Part shown: positions 1 to 8,545 of the stretch, piece after piece
Layout: each line of letters opens with the position of its first letter
Position numbering within the stretch: the first letter of the stretch is position 1
NCBI RefSeq assembly: GCF_014696385.1
Contig: NZ_JACJQB010000026.1
Coordinates: 1 to 47,983, forward strand
Direction: 5' to 3'
Source: Pseudanabaena mucicola FACHB-723
GTDB taxonomy: Bacteria > Cyanobacteriota > Cyanobacteriia > Pseudanabaenales > Pseudanabaenaceae
DNA: 47,983 nucleotides
Position numbers and translations under genes: made by a program
The notes under the pieces: generated by a model
Told to the model about the DNA's origin: nothing
The model's input: only the letters and a program-made list of their open reading frames with translations
The model's database searches: none

Positions 1-23
1 GTGGCTCAATTAGTCTCACAGTA

Positions 24-73
24 ATTAGTTCGGATATGGTGATTCTTAGAATCTTCCCATTAGTTCGGATATG
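24..73. repeat. 15-bp direct repeat pair upstream of the Mrr gene
   Basis: The word ATTAGTTCGGATATG occurs exactly at 24-38 and again at 59-73, 35 bp apart start to start. The first 220 bases hold no gene that I can support. The pair could be an operator upstream of the restriction gene or the edge of something lying outside the window; the sequence does not decide. Confidence 0.5.
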
Positions 74-220
74 TGTAAATAATTCTGCATGGCTACTTAT
101 TGGCTTGGGTATCGCTCTTGATTGGGGTGATCACAAGAATGTCAAGAAAATTTTCACTTCTCTGATATACCCCGCAAAGATAGAATAAGTATCACAAGAA
201 GATAAGCAATCTATTTCTCA

Positions 221-1156
221 ATGGCAGTACCAGATTATCAAAGTCTCATGTTACCTCTGCTCAAGTATGCAGGAACTCATAATGGCGAGGTAACTACAAG
301 TGAGGCAGTTGAGGTTTTAGCGCAAGAATTAAATTTATCAGAGGAAGACCTGAGAGAAATGCTGCCTAGTGGTACTCAGTCCACCTTTGGTAACCGAGTC
401 GGTTGGGCTGCAACGCATATTAAAAAAGCTGGACTTCTAGAACCTACTCGCAGAGGGTACTACCAAATCACAACAAGAGGACGTGAACTTCTCGCCAAGC
501 AGCCCAAGGTCTTAAATGTCAAATTCCTTGAAAAATATCCTGAATTTCTTGAATTTAAGAAATTAAAAGGCACAAGGACGAGAAATGGCAAAGGCAATAC
601 TGAAAACAAATCAATACCTGACATCTCGGTTGCTACTCCCTCCGAAGCTTTAGAAGCCGCCTATGAAAATCTTCGGGATGAATTAGCAGATGAGTTACTT
701 GCCAAACTCAAGACAACCTCACCCGCATTTTTTGAGCGCGTAGTCGTCGAACTCTTGGTGAAAATGGGTTATGGCGGCTCTCGCACTGACGCTGGAAGAG
801 CGATCGGGAAAAGTGGAGATGGCGGTATCGACGGCATTATCAAAGAGGATAAGCTTGGTCTTGACGTTGTTTATATTCAGGCAAAGCGCTGGGGTAGCAC
901 GTCTGTAGGTAGACCTGACGTAATGCAATTTGCTGGCGCACTGCAAGCCCAGAGAGCTAATAAGGGGATTTTTATCACTACATCCCGATTTACGGAAGAG
1001 GCAAGAAATTATGTATCTCAAATTGGCAGCAAAATTGTCTTGATTGATGGTGAGCAGTTAACCAGTTTAATGATCGAAAACGACGTTGGCGTTTCAACGA
1101 TATCCCTCTATCCAGTTAAGAAGATAGACAGCGATTACTTTGATGAAAGCATCTAA
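221..1156 (+). CDS. mrr: Mrr-family restriction endonuclease
   Basis: This 311-residue protein is a DNA endonuclease of the Mrr type (type IV, usually aimed at methylated foreign DNA). The first 95 residues form the winged-helix Mrr N-terminal domain; residues about 160-290 form the Mrr catalytic domain of the PD-(D/E)xK fold. The catalytic core is visible: G-D-G-G-I-D with Asp204 on the second strand and Q220-A-K222, the Q-x-K form typical of Mrr. Length fits the family. No methyltransferase or specificity gene is adjacent, which agrees with a stand-alone modification-dependent enzyme. The ATG at 221 gives a complete N-terminal domain. The symbol is by family likeness to E. coli Mrr; target specificity cannot be read from sequence. 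Confidence 0.88.
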   Translation: MAVPDYQSLMLPLLKYAGTHNGEVTTSEAVEVLAQELNLSEEDLREMLPSGTQSTFGNRVGWAATHIKKAGLLEPTRRGYYQITTRGRELLAKQPKVLNVKFLEKYPEFLEFKKLKGTRTRNGKGNTENKSIPDISVATPSEALEAAYENLRDELADELLAKLKTTSPAFFERVVVELLVKMGYGGSRTDAGRAIGKSGDGGIDGIIKEDKLGLDVVYIQAKRWGSTSVGRPDVMQFAGALQAQRANKGIFITTSRFTEEARNYVSQIGSKIVLIDGEQLTSLMIENDVGVSTISLYPVKKIDSDYFDESI

Positions 1157-1262
1157 TCTCAAAAAGTGCCGCGCTACTTGCATCGCACAAAGCGCTGTAT
1201 TGGGAGAAGATACAATGTAAATCTATCGTCTTGTTGATGGCAAATATTAATAGGCTAAGCTC

Positions 1263-1721
1263 ATGACACAGACATTATTAGTTGAGCAACATTTATCCGA
1301 CCTGTACGATCGTGACTTTAATTTGTGGCTTGTCATGACCGTAGAATTACTACGCCAAGGCAGGCTTGCGGAATTGGATGTGGCGAATCTATTAGAAGAG
1401 ATTGAGACGATGGGTCGGAGTGAAAAATCAGCGCTAAAAAGCAACTTAGTTGTGGTTTTGTGGCATTTATTAAAGTGGAAATATCAACCAGAAAAGCGCT
1501 CAACCAGTTGGGAATTAACCATTGCCGAACATCGCCGTCGTCTCCGTGATGCCTTTGAGGACAGCCCTAGCCTTAAGCGATATTTTCATCAATATTTTGA
1601 GCAATGCTATCAAGACGCAAGGAGACAAGCCAAAATTGAAACACAATTGGCGATCGCCACATTTCCTGAAACTTCACCTTTTACCCCTGAACAATCCCTA
1701 GATCAAGATTTCTTGCCATAG
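1263..1721 (+). CDS. DUF29 family protein
   Basis: A complete 152-residue DUF29 protein, a family abundant in cyanobacteria with no settled function. The family pattern is seen in order: an N-terminal Y-D-R-D-F-x-L-W block (residues about 16-23), the L-L-E-E-I-E-x-M-G helix (about 42-50), and the C-terminal S-P-S-L-K-R, F-P-E-T-S-P-F and D-Q-D-F-L-P blocks. It stands alone, 106 bp after the mrr gene, and converges on dxr with a shared terminator. A second, broken DUF29 copy lies at 40325-40591, so the family is mobile or repeatedly duplicated here. Confidence 0.85.
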   Translation: MTQTLLVEQHLSDLYDRDFNLWLVMTVELLRQGRLAELDVANLLEEIETMGRSEKSALKSNLVVVLWHLLKWKYQPEKRSTSWELTIAEHRRRLRDAFEDSPSLKRYFHQYFEQCYQDARRQAKIETQLAIATFPETSPFTPEQSLDQDFLP

Positions 1722-1726
1722 ACAAA

Positions 1727-1764
1727 AAAGAGAATGGCAGCGCTCCCGCGCTGCCATTCTCTTT
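1727..1764. terminator. Bidirectional terminator between DUF29 gene and dxr
   Basis: A perfect 16-bp inverted repeat (arms 1727-1742 and 1749-1764, 6-nt loop), starting with AAA and ending with TTT, lies between two convergent genes. The right arm runs into the dxr stop codon (1763-1765). It reads as an intrinsic terminator in both directions. Confidence 0.8.
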
Positions 1765-2926
1765 AAACCTTAGCCACCACTTGCTCGACAACTGCATTTC
1801 TTGCCCATTTGTCAGCTTCGAGAATATCCTCAAGCTCTGGCTTAGACACACAATTGTGTCGATCGCAAACATGTTTAATCAAATCGGCAATCTGCACATA
1901 ACGAATCCGCTCTTGCAGAAATAGTTCTACCACCTGCTCATTAGCAGCATTCAACACCGCAGGCATTGTGCCACCTGCGCGACCTGCGGCATAGGCGAGA
2001 TCCATACAGGGATATTTCTGGTGGTCGGGTTCGCGGAAGGTGAGTGTGCCACATTTGACCAGATCGAGGCGCTCCCATTGGGTAGGGATGCGATCGGGAT
2101 AGGAGAGGGAATAGAGCAGAGGTAAACGCATATCAGGAATACCAAGTTGCGCTAATACGGAAGTATCCTCTAGTTCGATCAGGGAATGAATAATACTTTG
2201 GGGATGAATCACAATCTCGATCTTGTCGTAATCGACACCAAAGAGATAATGCGCTTCGATGACTTCTAATCCTTTGTTCATCAAAGTTGCTGAGTCAATC
2301 GTGATTTTGCGACCCATTGCCCAGTTTGGATGCTTGAGGGCATCAGCAACAGTGACGGATGCTAGCTCCTCGGTGGGGCGATCGCGAAATGCACCACCCG
2401 AAGCCGTGAGAATAATCCGCCGCAGTCCACCTTCAGGTACTCCTTGCAAGCATTGGAAAATTGCCGAATGTTCGGAGTCCGCAGGCAATAGTTTTACACC
2501 ATGTTTTTTGACCAATGGCACGACTACCTCGCCCCCTGCAATCAATGTCTCCTTATTGGCAAGGGCTATGTTTTTACCCGCCTTAATTGCCGCTATCGTC
2601 GGTAATAGTCCTGCACAACCCACGATTCCCGTTATCACTGCCTCAGAGTCTCCATAGGCTGCCACGGTTTCTACCCCTTCGGCTCCTGCTAGCAAAATTG
2701 GCTTCACGGCTAAATCTGCGATCGCATCCTTGAGTTCACTTAACCTAGACTCATTGGCAATTGCCACAATTTCGGGCTGAAACTGACGAATCTGTTGAGC
2801 GAATAGATCAATATTTCCTCCTGCGGTCATCCCCACTACTTGAAACTTTTCAGGGTATTCCGCCACGATGTCTAATGTTTGTGTGCCAATCGAGCCAGTG
2901 GAGCCAAGCAGGGTGATGCGTTTCAT
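1763..2926 (-). CDS. dxr: 1-deoxy-D-xylulose 5-phosphate reductoisomerase
   Basis: Dxr (IspC) converts 1-deoxy-D-xylulose 5-phosphate to 2-C-methyl-D-erythritol 4-phosphate with NADPH, the committed step of the plastid-type isoprenoid pathway that feeds carotenoids, phytol and quinones. The 387 residues match the usual length. The N-terminal NADPH motif G-S-T-G-S-I-G (residues 8-14), the A-N-K-E-T block and the metal-binding P-A-D-S-E-H-S-A segment are all present, as is the C-terminal helical domain. The ATG at 2926 places the Rossmann motif correctly at the N-terminus. Monocistronic by layout; nothing unusual seen. Confidence 0.97.
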   Translation of the reverse strand: MKRITLLGSTGSIGTQTLDIVAEYPEKFQVVGMTAGGNIDLFAQQIRQFQPEIVAIANESRLSELKDAIADLAVKPILLAGAEGVETVAAYGDSEAVITGIVGCAGLLPTIAAIKAGKNIALANKETLIAGGEVVVPLVKKHGVKLLPADSEHSAIFQCLQGVPEGGLRRIILTASGGAFRDRPTEELASVTVADALKHPNWAMGRKITIDSATLMNKGLEVIEAHYLFGVDYDKIEIVIHPQSIIHSLIELEDTSVLAQLGIPDMRLPLLYSLSYPDRIPTQWERLDLVKCGTLTFREPDHQKYPCMDLAYAAGRAGGTMPAVLNAANEQVVELFLQERIRYVQIADLIKHVCDRHNCVSKPELEDILEADKWARNAVVEQVVAKV

Positions 2927-3005
2927 AGGAAATTTCTTATTAACATTTGTTATTTAATTATTTAAAGTCTTGCATAGTTTTTTGAGCGATCGCTTTAAAA
3001 TCTGC

Positions 3006-3044
3006 AAAAAGGTGGGGCGGTGCTAAGCACCGCCCCACCTTTTT
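3006..3044. terminator. 18-bp perfect inverted repeat upstream of dxr and psaC
   Basis: Arms 3006-3023 and 3027-3044 are perfectly complementary around a TAA loop, with A-rich left and T-rich right ends. It has terminator form yet lies between two divergent genes (dxr minus, psaC plus), so it does not follow either of them. It may block read-through towards psaC or be a transcript-end element of unknown use. Confidence 0.6.
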
Positions 3045-3072
3045 ATAGCTATAGCCAAGCAAGTTAAGACCA

Positions 3073-3113
3073 AAACTCAAAATAGAGTAGCGCCGCAACT
3101 CTATTTTGGGTTT
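3073..3113. repeat. 16-bp inverted repeat in the dxr-psaC intergenic region
   Basis: Arms 3073-3088 and 3098-3113 pair with a single G-T wobble; the 9-nt loop AGCGCCGCA resembles the apex of the hairpin at 40641-40680. The 339-bp gap 2927-3265 contains only this, the hairpin at 3006-3044 and, beyond about 3115, an AT-rich stretch that must hold the psaC promoter, though I cannot place the promoter exactly. Confidence 0.55.
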
Positions 3114-3232
3114 AACCTCGATCACAGCCTCAAATATTAATTTGTTTTAAGTTATCTCACAATCTGAGCATTGAATGTAAACCTCTACGATAAACTTGGT
3201 TTTAAACATCCCGTGCCTATTTTTTATTTTGA

Positions 3233-3511
<279 letters not shown>

Positions 3512-3594
3512 TTTCATAATATTTTTATTAAGCTTAGTTAGTAAGATTCTGGTTTATTTTTCATTAAGTGCAATTATTCTTTATCCTGCATTTA

Positions 3595-3631
3595 AATTTA
3601 GGCGCACCAATTGGCACGCCTAAATTGTTTT
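3595..3631 (+). terminator. psaC: psaC terminator
   Basis: Outer arms 3595-3604 and 3617-3626 pair perfectly around an inner CCAATTGG palindrome (3607-3614), followed by TTGTTTTT. It is 84 bp after the psaC stop and has the form of an intrinsic terminator. Confidence 0.7.
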
Positions 3632-3634
3632 TAA

Positions 3635-3669
3635 AAAGCAAAAGGCACGCATAGCGTGCCTTTTGCTTT
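3635..3669. terminator. Second hairpin after psaC, 16-bp stem
   Basis: Perfect arms 3635-3650 and 3654-3669 around an ATA loop, with A-rich and T-rich outer ends. It stands 3 bp after the psaC terminator hairpin. Confidence 0.6.
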
Positions 3670-3670
3670 A

Positions 3671-3699
3671 ATAGAGACGGCGCTACGCGCCGTCTCTAT
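3671..3699. repeat. Third hairpin, abutting the next start codon
   Basis: Perfect 13-bp arms 3671-3683 and 3687-3699 around a TAC loop. The next ATG (3700) begins on the base right after the right arm, so the hairpin would cover any ribosome binding site used by that ATG; this favours starting at the ATG at 3715. Confidence 0.55.
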
Positions 3700-4731
3700 A
3701 TGAATATATTTTTTATGCTTGATATTTTTGATCGCATTCCTGACGGTTTACTAGAACTCGACTCGACTCAACTTTGGCAATTACTTGAGCGCCCCACATT
3801 GATTCACCTCGAAGGTGAACGCCAACCACCCTTATTTGTTTCGATTTTGTTACATGGCAATGAAACCACAAGCTGGCTAGCCATGCGCGAGTTATTACAC
3901 AAATATCAGCATCAAAAACTACCGCGATCGCTATCGTTATTTATCGGGAATATTGAGGGGGCAAGATATCGTCAAAGGCATTTAGTAAACCAGCCCGATT
4001 ACAATCGCATTTGGCAAATGAGCGATTGCCCATTGCCAGAGCAAATTATGGCGCAAAAGGTAATTGCGGAGATGCGATCGCAAGGTGTATTTGCCAGTAT
4101 CGACATTCACAACAATACGGGTAGAAATCCGCACTATGGCTGTATTACGCGCTTAGATAAACATTCTCGTCATTTGGCACGACTATTCGATAAAAATGTG
4201 GTGTATTACACCAATCCCAAAACCGTGCAGTCCTACGCCTTTGGTGAATTTTGTCCTGCGATTGTTTTGGAATGTGGACAGCCTGACAAAGCTGATGGCA
4301 CGGCACACGCTTTGGAATATGTGGAGACTTGTCTCAATCTTGATAGCTTTGATAGTTTGCCCGACGGTGCGATCGCGGATATTGACCTGTTTCACACGGT
4401 GGCGATCGTCAAAGTACCTGAAGAGATTAACTTTAGTTTTACGGGTACTCCTAATGATGACATTACTTTTCCTGACGAGATGGATTGCTTGAATTTTTGC
4501 GAGTTACCAGTGGGCGCAAAATTTGGCAAAGCCAAAACGGAGCAAGCTCGCTTAATCGCTGTTAGTGAAGATGGGCAGGAAAATTGCGATCGCTATTTCC
4601 AGATTGTCGATGGCGAAATTATCCTCAAAACTGCCGTGATGCCATCAATGCTGACCCTCAACACCGACATCGTGCGCCAAGATTGTCTTTGTTACCTCAT
4701 GGAAAGACTGACGGTTGAGCAAAAAAGATAA
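3700..4731 (+). CDS. Succinylglutamate desuccinylase/aspartoacylase-like zinc hydrolase
   Basis: A 343-residue M14-like amidohydrolase of the AstE/AspA family, enzymes that remove acyl groups from N-acylated amino acids. Two zinc-ligand regions are visible: S-I-L-L-H-G-N-E (His and Glu, residues about 49-56) and S-I-D-I-H-N-N-T-G (His, about 134-142). A later V-L-E-C-G segment fits the catalytic Glu region. Substrate cannot be told. Two ATGs are possible, 3700 and 3715; the first touches a hairpin, so 3715 is perhaps more likely. A GTG-less, single-gene layout; the next gene follows 34 bp later with its own strong ribosome binding site. Confidence 0.75.
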   Translation: MNIFFMLDIFDRIPDGLLELDSTQLWQLLERPTLIHLEGERQPPLFVSILLHGNETTSWLAMRELLHKYQHQKLPRSLSLFIGNIEGARYRQRHLVNQPDYNRIWQMSDCPLPEQIMAQKVIAEMRSQGVFASIDIHNNTGRNPHYGCITRLDKHSRHLARLFDKNVVYYTNPKTVQSYAFGEFCPAIVLECGQPDKADGTAHALEYVETCLNLDSFDSLPDGAIADIDLFHTVAIVKVPEEINFSFTGTPNDDITFPDEMDCLNFCELPVGAKFGKAKTEQARLIAVSEDGQENCDRYFQIVDGEIILKTAVMPSMLTLNTDIVRQDCLCYLMERLTVEQKR

Positions 4732-4753
4732 AGTATAAGTACCTTGCCACTAT

Positions 4754-4761
4754 GGAGGTGA
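4754..4761 (+). promoter_or_regulatory. Strong Shine-Dalgarno of the Uma2 gene
   Basis: GGAGGTGA ends 4 bp before the ATG at 4766. It is an unusually full match to the anti-Shine-Dalgarno; most genes in this window have weak or no such site. It fixes the start codon. Confidence 0.75.
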
Positions 4762-4765
4762 CAGT

Positions 4766-5338
4766 ATGACAGTTGCAGCACCAGTTAAAGTAATCTCTCC
4801 TGCAGAATATCTAAACTTGGAGGTCAAATCCACAAACCGCCATGAATATCGTCAAGGAGAAATTATTGAGATGACAGGCGGCACTCCTACCCATAATGAA
4901 ATTATTGGCGCACTCACAGTAATTCTGAGGGTATCTCTGAAAGGTAAACCCTTACAGGTCTTTGTGACCGATCAAAGACTATTTATTCCCGATCGCCAAG
5001 CCTATACGTACCCCGATGTGATGGTTGTATCGCGCCCAATCGCCTTGCAAGAAGGACGCAAAGACACCGTAACAGAGCCAATCTTGATTGTGGAAGTGCT
5101 ATCAAATTCCACCAAAAACTATGATCGCGGCGAAAAGTTTGCTGATTATCGCAGTATTCCCTCCTTTCAAGAATATTTACTGATTGACCAAACTAAGCCC
5201 CATGTTGAGCATTATCTGAAACAGGGGGCTAATCAATGGTTATTAAGGGAATATTCACAGTTAGAAAATCGACTTGAACTAACATCATTGGGTATTGAGA
5301 TTAGCCTGTCAGAAATTTACGAAAATGTAGAGTTCTAA
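4766..5338 (+). CDS. Uma2 family (DUF820) putative endonuclease
   Basis: A 190-residue protein of the Uma2 family, a PD-(D/E)xK nuclease fold greatly expanded in cyanobacteria; cellular role unknown. Seen in order: the N-terminal Y-R-Q-G-E-I-I-E-M segment (residues about 29-37), Y-P-D-V-M-V-V with the conserved Asp (about 86-92), I-L-I-V-E-V-L-S with the conserved Glu (about 107-114), then Y-L-L-I-D. Its last bases overlap the stop codon of the convergent gene by 4 bp, so neither can have a separate terminator there. A second family member lies at 31245-32030. Confidence 0.85.
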   Translation: MTVAAPVKVISPAEYLNLEVKSTNRHEYRQGEIIEMTGGTPTHNEIIGALTVILRVSLKGKPLQVFVTDQRLFIPDRQAYTYPDVMVVSRPIALQEGRKDTVTEPILIVEVLSNSTKNYDRGEKFADYRSIPSFQEYLLIDQTKPHVEHYLKQGANQWLLREYSQLENRLELTSLGIEISLSEIYENVEF

Positions 5339-6177
5339 CGTCCAAAGGGAAACTTAAAGGGCAAAGGCTTAACTAGTGACAACTCATCAATCATCTGTTG
5401 ATGCAAATGACCATTAGTTGCTAACAACCTTCCTGAGTTGGGAATATGGGCGCTGCCATCGTAAGCCGTCACCATACCGCCCGCCTCGCGCACAATCACC
5501 ACACCCGCCGCTAAGTCCCACAGCGACAGACCTCTTTCCCAATAACCATCTAAACGTCCACAAGCAACATAGGCTAAGTCCATCGCCGCCGATCCACCAC
5601 GTCTTACGCCTTGGGTGAGATGGGTGAAATGGCAAAATTCAGCGTAATTGTTATCTTCAACAAGGGTGCGATCGTAGGCAAAACCAGTGACTAAGAGACT
5701 GCGGCTGAGTTCTGAGGTGTTAGAAACATGAATTGGCAAACGATTACGGGTTGCGCCCAAACCTGTGGCGGCTCGGAAAATCTCATCACGAAATGGGTCA
5801 TAAATTGCCCCAACGGATGGCACTCCATCAATTAATAAAGCAATCGAAACCGAAGAAAAAGGATATTGGTGCGCGTAATTAGTTGTGCCATCAAGGGGAT
5901 CAATTGCCCATAAATATCGGCTTTCGGTATTGCCTAATACCCCTGATTCTTCCGCCAAAATTCCATGATCAGGAAAATGACGCTGCAAAATTGATAACAC
6001 CATGGCTTCCGATTGTTTATCGGCAATCGTCACCAAATCTCCAGGGCGTTTTTCTTCAATTTCCTGCAAATTTCCCCAGTAAGATTTTAAAATCGCTCCC
6101 CCCGCACAGGCAGCCTCAGTAGCAACATCTAAGCAGGTTTGTAGTAGCTCTTTACTAACAGAAGCCGAATTAGTCAT
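5335..6177 (-). CDS. Inositol monophosphatase family phosphatase
   Basis: A 280-residue Mg-dependent, Li-sensitive-type phosphatase (IMPase/SuhB family). The metal-site signatures are present: L-A-E-E-S-G, W-A-I-D-P-L-D-G-T-T-N-Y, and the C-terminal W-D-L-A-A-G with conserved Asp. In cyanobacteria members act on inositol phosphates, fructose-1,6-bisphosphate or histidinol phosphate; the substrate is not readable here. I take the ATG at 6177, which starts M-T-N-S-A-S; an earlier ATG at 6210 would add 11 residues. Convergent 4-bp overlap with the Uma2 gene. Confidence 0.88.
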   Translation of the reverse strand: MTNSASVSKELLQTCLDVATEAACAGGAILKSYWGNLQEIEEKRPGDLVTIADKQSEAMVLSILQRHFPDHGILAEESGVLGNTESRYLWAIDPLDGTTNYAHQYPFSSVSIALLIDGVPSVGAIYDPFRDEIFRAATGLGATRNRLPIHVSNTSELSRSLLVTGFAYDRTLVEDNNYAEFCHFTHLTQGVRRGGSAAMDLAYVACGRLDGYWERGLSLWDLAAGVVIVREAGGMVTAYDGSAHIPNSGRLLATNGHLHQQMIDELSLVKPLPFKFPFGR

Positions 6178-6320
6178 ATATTCCCAAATTTTATAGATCC
6201 TGTTTGTCAAGTTAGAACTTGACCCTCAAGACTGTCAAGCAAAATATGTACTGTGACGGCACAAATTACCGCCGCTCATTTCTTGGGTTTTACATCTTAA
6301 GCAAAACTTTAATTTCTATA

Positions 6321-6357
6321 CAAAGATGGGTCAGTGCCTAGCACTGCCCCATCTTTG
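6321..6357 (-). terminator. Terminator after mtnP
   Basis: Arms 6321-6337 and 6341-6357 pair over 17 bp with one mismatch (T31/C47 positions), loop CTA. It lies 9 bp beyond the mtnP stop on the minus strand, separating mtnP from the phosphatase gene. Confidence 0.7.
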
Positions 6358-6365
6358 TAAGTTTT

Positions 6366-7241
6366 TTAAATATACTTTTGCAAAATCACTTTCAGTCGTT
6401 CACGGCTTTCCGTGGAAATCTGGCTCAAATCTGTGAGGATAGAAGTCTTTAGCGCATGGTGTGCTTCAGATTTAGGCGGATTTGCCGCAATCTTGGCAAC
6501 TGCATTTTGAATTACCTGTTGGGCATTCACCGCGTTTTTATGTAAATTTTGAATGATCATATCGACAGTGACACTTTCATGATCATCATGCCAACAATCA
6601 TAGTCAGTAACTAAAGCAATCGTGGCATAGGCAATTTCAGCTTCACGGGCGAGCTTTGCTTCAGTGAGATTAGTCATGCCAATCACCTTTGCCCCCCAAC
6701 TGCGATATAGCACCGATTCGGCTTTAGTCGAAAAAGCTGGCCCCTCCATACATAGATAAATACCGCCTTTATGGACTTTATTACGACCAAGGTCAATCCC
6801 TTCAGCCGCCGCGGCAACAACCGATAGCAAAGACTTACAAATTGGCTCGCCAAAGGCAACGTGAGCAACTACCCCTTGACCAAAAAATGTCGAGGTGCGG
6901 CTCGTAGTGCGATCGATGAATTGATCGGGCAACACAATATCAAGGGGACGCGCATATTCCTGCAAAGAGCCAACTGCTGATGCAGAAATAATATATTCCA
7001 CACCAAGACTCTTGAGCGCATAGATATTGGCACGATAGGGAACTTCCGAAGGCAATAGGTGATGTGAGCGACCATGCCTTGCGAGAAATAACACAGGAGT
7101 TCCTGATAACTTGCCATAGATAAAGGCATCGGAGGTTTTGCCAAAGGGAGTATCGATATTAACTTCTTGAATATCAGTCAGGGCAGACATTTTGTAGAGT
7201 CCACTGCCACCGATGATGCCAATTTGTGCATTAACTGTCAT
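6366..7241 (-). CDS. mtnP: S-methyl-5'-thioadenosine phosphorylase
   Basis: MtnP cleaves methylthioadenosine, the by-product of polyamine synthesis, to adenine and methylthioribose 1-phosphate for methionine salvage. The 291-residue protein has the N-terminal phosphate loop G-I-I-G-G-S-G-L-Y, the A-R-H-G-R-S-H-H block, M-E-G-P-A-F-S-T-K, and the [14 protein letters not shown] motif of the MTAP subgroup, with D-Y-D-C-W near the base-binding site. T-N in M-T-N and the Asp of T-D-Y-D favour an adenine-specific MTAP over a guanosine phosphorylase. No other salvage genes are adjacent. Confidence 0.93.
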   Translation of the reverse strand: MTVNAQIGIIGGSGLYKMSALTDIQEVNIDTPFGKTSDAFIYGKLSGTPVLFLARHGRSHHLLPSEVPYRANIYALKSLGVEYIISASAVGSLQEYARPLDIVLPDQFIDRTTSRTSTFFGQGVVAHVAFGEPICKSLLSVVAAAAEGIDLGRNKVHKGGIYLCMEGPAFSTKAESVLYRSWGAKVIGMTNLTEAKLAREAEIAYATIALVTDYDCWHDDHESVTVDMIIQNLHKNAVNAQQVIQNAVAKIAANPPKSEAHHALKTSILTDLSQISTESRERLKVILQKYI

Positions 7242-7335
7242 AGATTTGTAAATTATGCAAATTGTGATTAGAGACTGGGAGTCGGAATATCCGTAAATAT
7301 AGCTGTCTTCAAGTGTATTAAGTAGCTAAACATAA

Positions 7336-7394
7336 TTAAAACCCAAAATCGTGAGTCGCTCGCTTCGCGGGCGACTCACGATTTTGGGTTTTAA
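7336..7394. terminator. 24-bp perfect hairpin across the hslO stop codon
   Basis: Arms 7336-7359 and 7371-7394 are perfectly complementary (24 bp), loop 11 nt. The right arm contains the hslO stop codon (7391-7393). With A/T runs at both outer ends it has the form of an hslO terminator. It lies 94 bp upstream of mtnP. Confidence 0.8.
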
Positions 7395-8332
7395 GCAGTT
7401 GCTCCGACCTGTGCATCTGGCAGTAAAGACTGCAACTGCTCGGTAGTAGCGTGATAAACCTCGCTGCAAAAATGACAAGTTGCTTCAGCGCCATTTCCCT
7501 CAGCAATCATTGACTCTAGCTCTTCCTTACCAAACATCCTCATGGCGGCTAACATGCGTTCAAAACTACAAGGGCAATGGAATTTGACATCTTTAGTCAT
7601 TGGCAAAATATCTAAATTCATATCCGCAAATAACTCCGTCATTACCGCTTCGATTTCTTTGCCTTCAAGCAAGAGATCGGTAAGTTGTTGAGGATTATTT
7701 TTAGTTTCTAGTTGCGCCAATAGCTCCTCTTGCGATCGATTTTTAGCTTTGGCAGCCCGCAATGTTGCCTTAGGCATAATCTGCATTAAAATTCCTGCGG
7801 CAACCTTCACAGGCGACTGACTATCATTTTGATCGATTACTTCCGTTAGGATTAGCTTAGAAAAAGTTTGCTCCGAAGAAGCCAAATACCAAGCAACATC
7901 GTTGGCAATATCTCCTGTAATTAACTCAACGGTACTGCTATAGGGATCACCATAGCCAACATCACGCATTACTTTTAAGAGTCCTGTTTGACCGATACCC
8001 TGACTCACATTTTGCTGCCCATTCGCTAAGGGAGCTAAATCGTAATGGGCATTAGATACAAAGCCGCGTACCGTTCCATCAAAGCCAGCATCCGCATAAA
8101 CAAGCCCAAGACCACTATCATCTCCTGCGGCCCTAACATTAACTCTTGCTTGGGCTTGTTTCATATTTGAGGCAAGCAATAGACTGGCGCTCATGGTACG
8201 TCCGAGGGCTGCTGTGGCTAAGGGCGAGAGCTTGTGCCGACGATGAGCTTCGGCAAGAGATTGGGCAATATTTACCCCAATGACACGAACTCGACCATCA
8301 GCGGTGAGAGCGCGAACTAAGCGATCAGTCAT
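7391..8332 (-). CDS. hslO: Redox-regulated chaperone Hsp33
   Basis: Hsp33 is a cytosolic holdase that is switched on by oxidative unfolding, when its zinc-bound cysteines form disulfides. The 313-residue length is normal. The N-terminal substrate-binding domain shows L-G-R-T-M-S-A-S-L-L-L and G-D-D-S-G-L-G; the C-terminal redox switch has the four conserved cysteines as C-P-C (in H-C-P-C-S) and C-H-F-C. The ATG at 8332 opens M-T-D-R-L-V-R-A, the usual start. It is divergent from the hybrid kinase gene, with a palindrome and tandem repeat in the gap. Confidence 0.95.
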   Translation of the reverse strand: MTDRLVRALTADGRVRVIGVNIAQSLAEAHRRHKLSPLATAALGRTMSASLLLASNMKQAQARVNVRAAGDDSGLGLVYADAGFDGTVRGFVSNAHYDLAPLANGQQNVSQGIGQTGLLKVMRDVGYGDPYSSTVELITGDIANDVAWYLASSEQTFSKLILTEVIDQNDSQSPVKVAAGILMQIMPKATLRAAKAKNRSQEELLAQLETKNNPQQLTDLLLEGKEIEAVMTELFADMNLDILPMTKDVKFHCPCSFERMLAAMRMFGKEELESMIAEGNGAEATCHFCSEVYHATTEQLQSLLPDAQVGATA

Positions 8333-8390
8333 GAAATTTTCCTAACTTAATAAATAAGAAGCTAAATGTAAGAATAAACGTAAAACTCAA

Positions 8391-8453
8391 TGCCCTATAG
8401 GGCAGTCCAAGTATTAACTGATTTAACATCTATGTTAGCTTGATGTTAGCTTG
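8391..8453. promoter_or_regulatory. Palindrome and tandem repeat in the hslO / hybrid kinase divergent promoter region
   Basis: TGCCCTATAGGGCA (8391-8404) is a perfect 14-bp palindrome, and ATGTTAGCTTG is repeated head to tail exactly at 8432-8442 and 8443-8453, a spacing of 11 bp, about one helical turn. Both lie in the 213-bp gap between divergent genes. They look like protein-binding sites, but no regulator can be named. Confidence 0.45.
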
Positions 8454-8545
8454 AGTTTGCGTATGCAAAGATTGAGCGTAAGCATACAGATCAGGCTTTA
8501 GGATAGAAAAATAGCCACCTTTGTGGATGATGTGAATGATTTGCT

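Noticed and set aside
2259-2657. 132-codon plus-strand frame inside dxr
   Set aside because: It lies wholly antisense to a highly conserved enzyme gene and has Ser/Pro-rich composition typical of a shadow frame.
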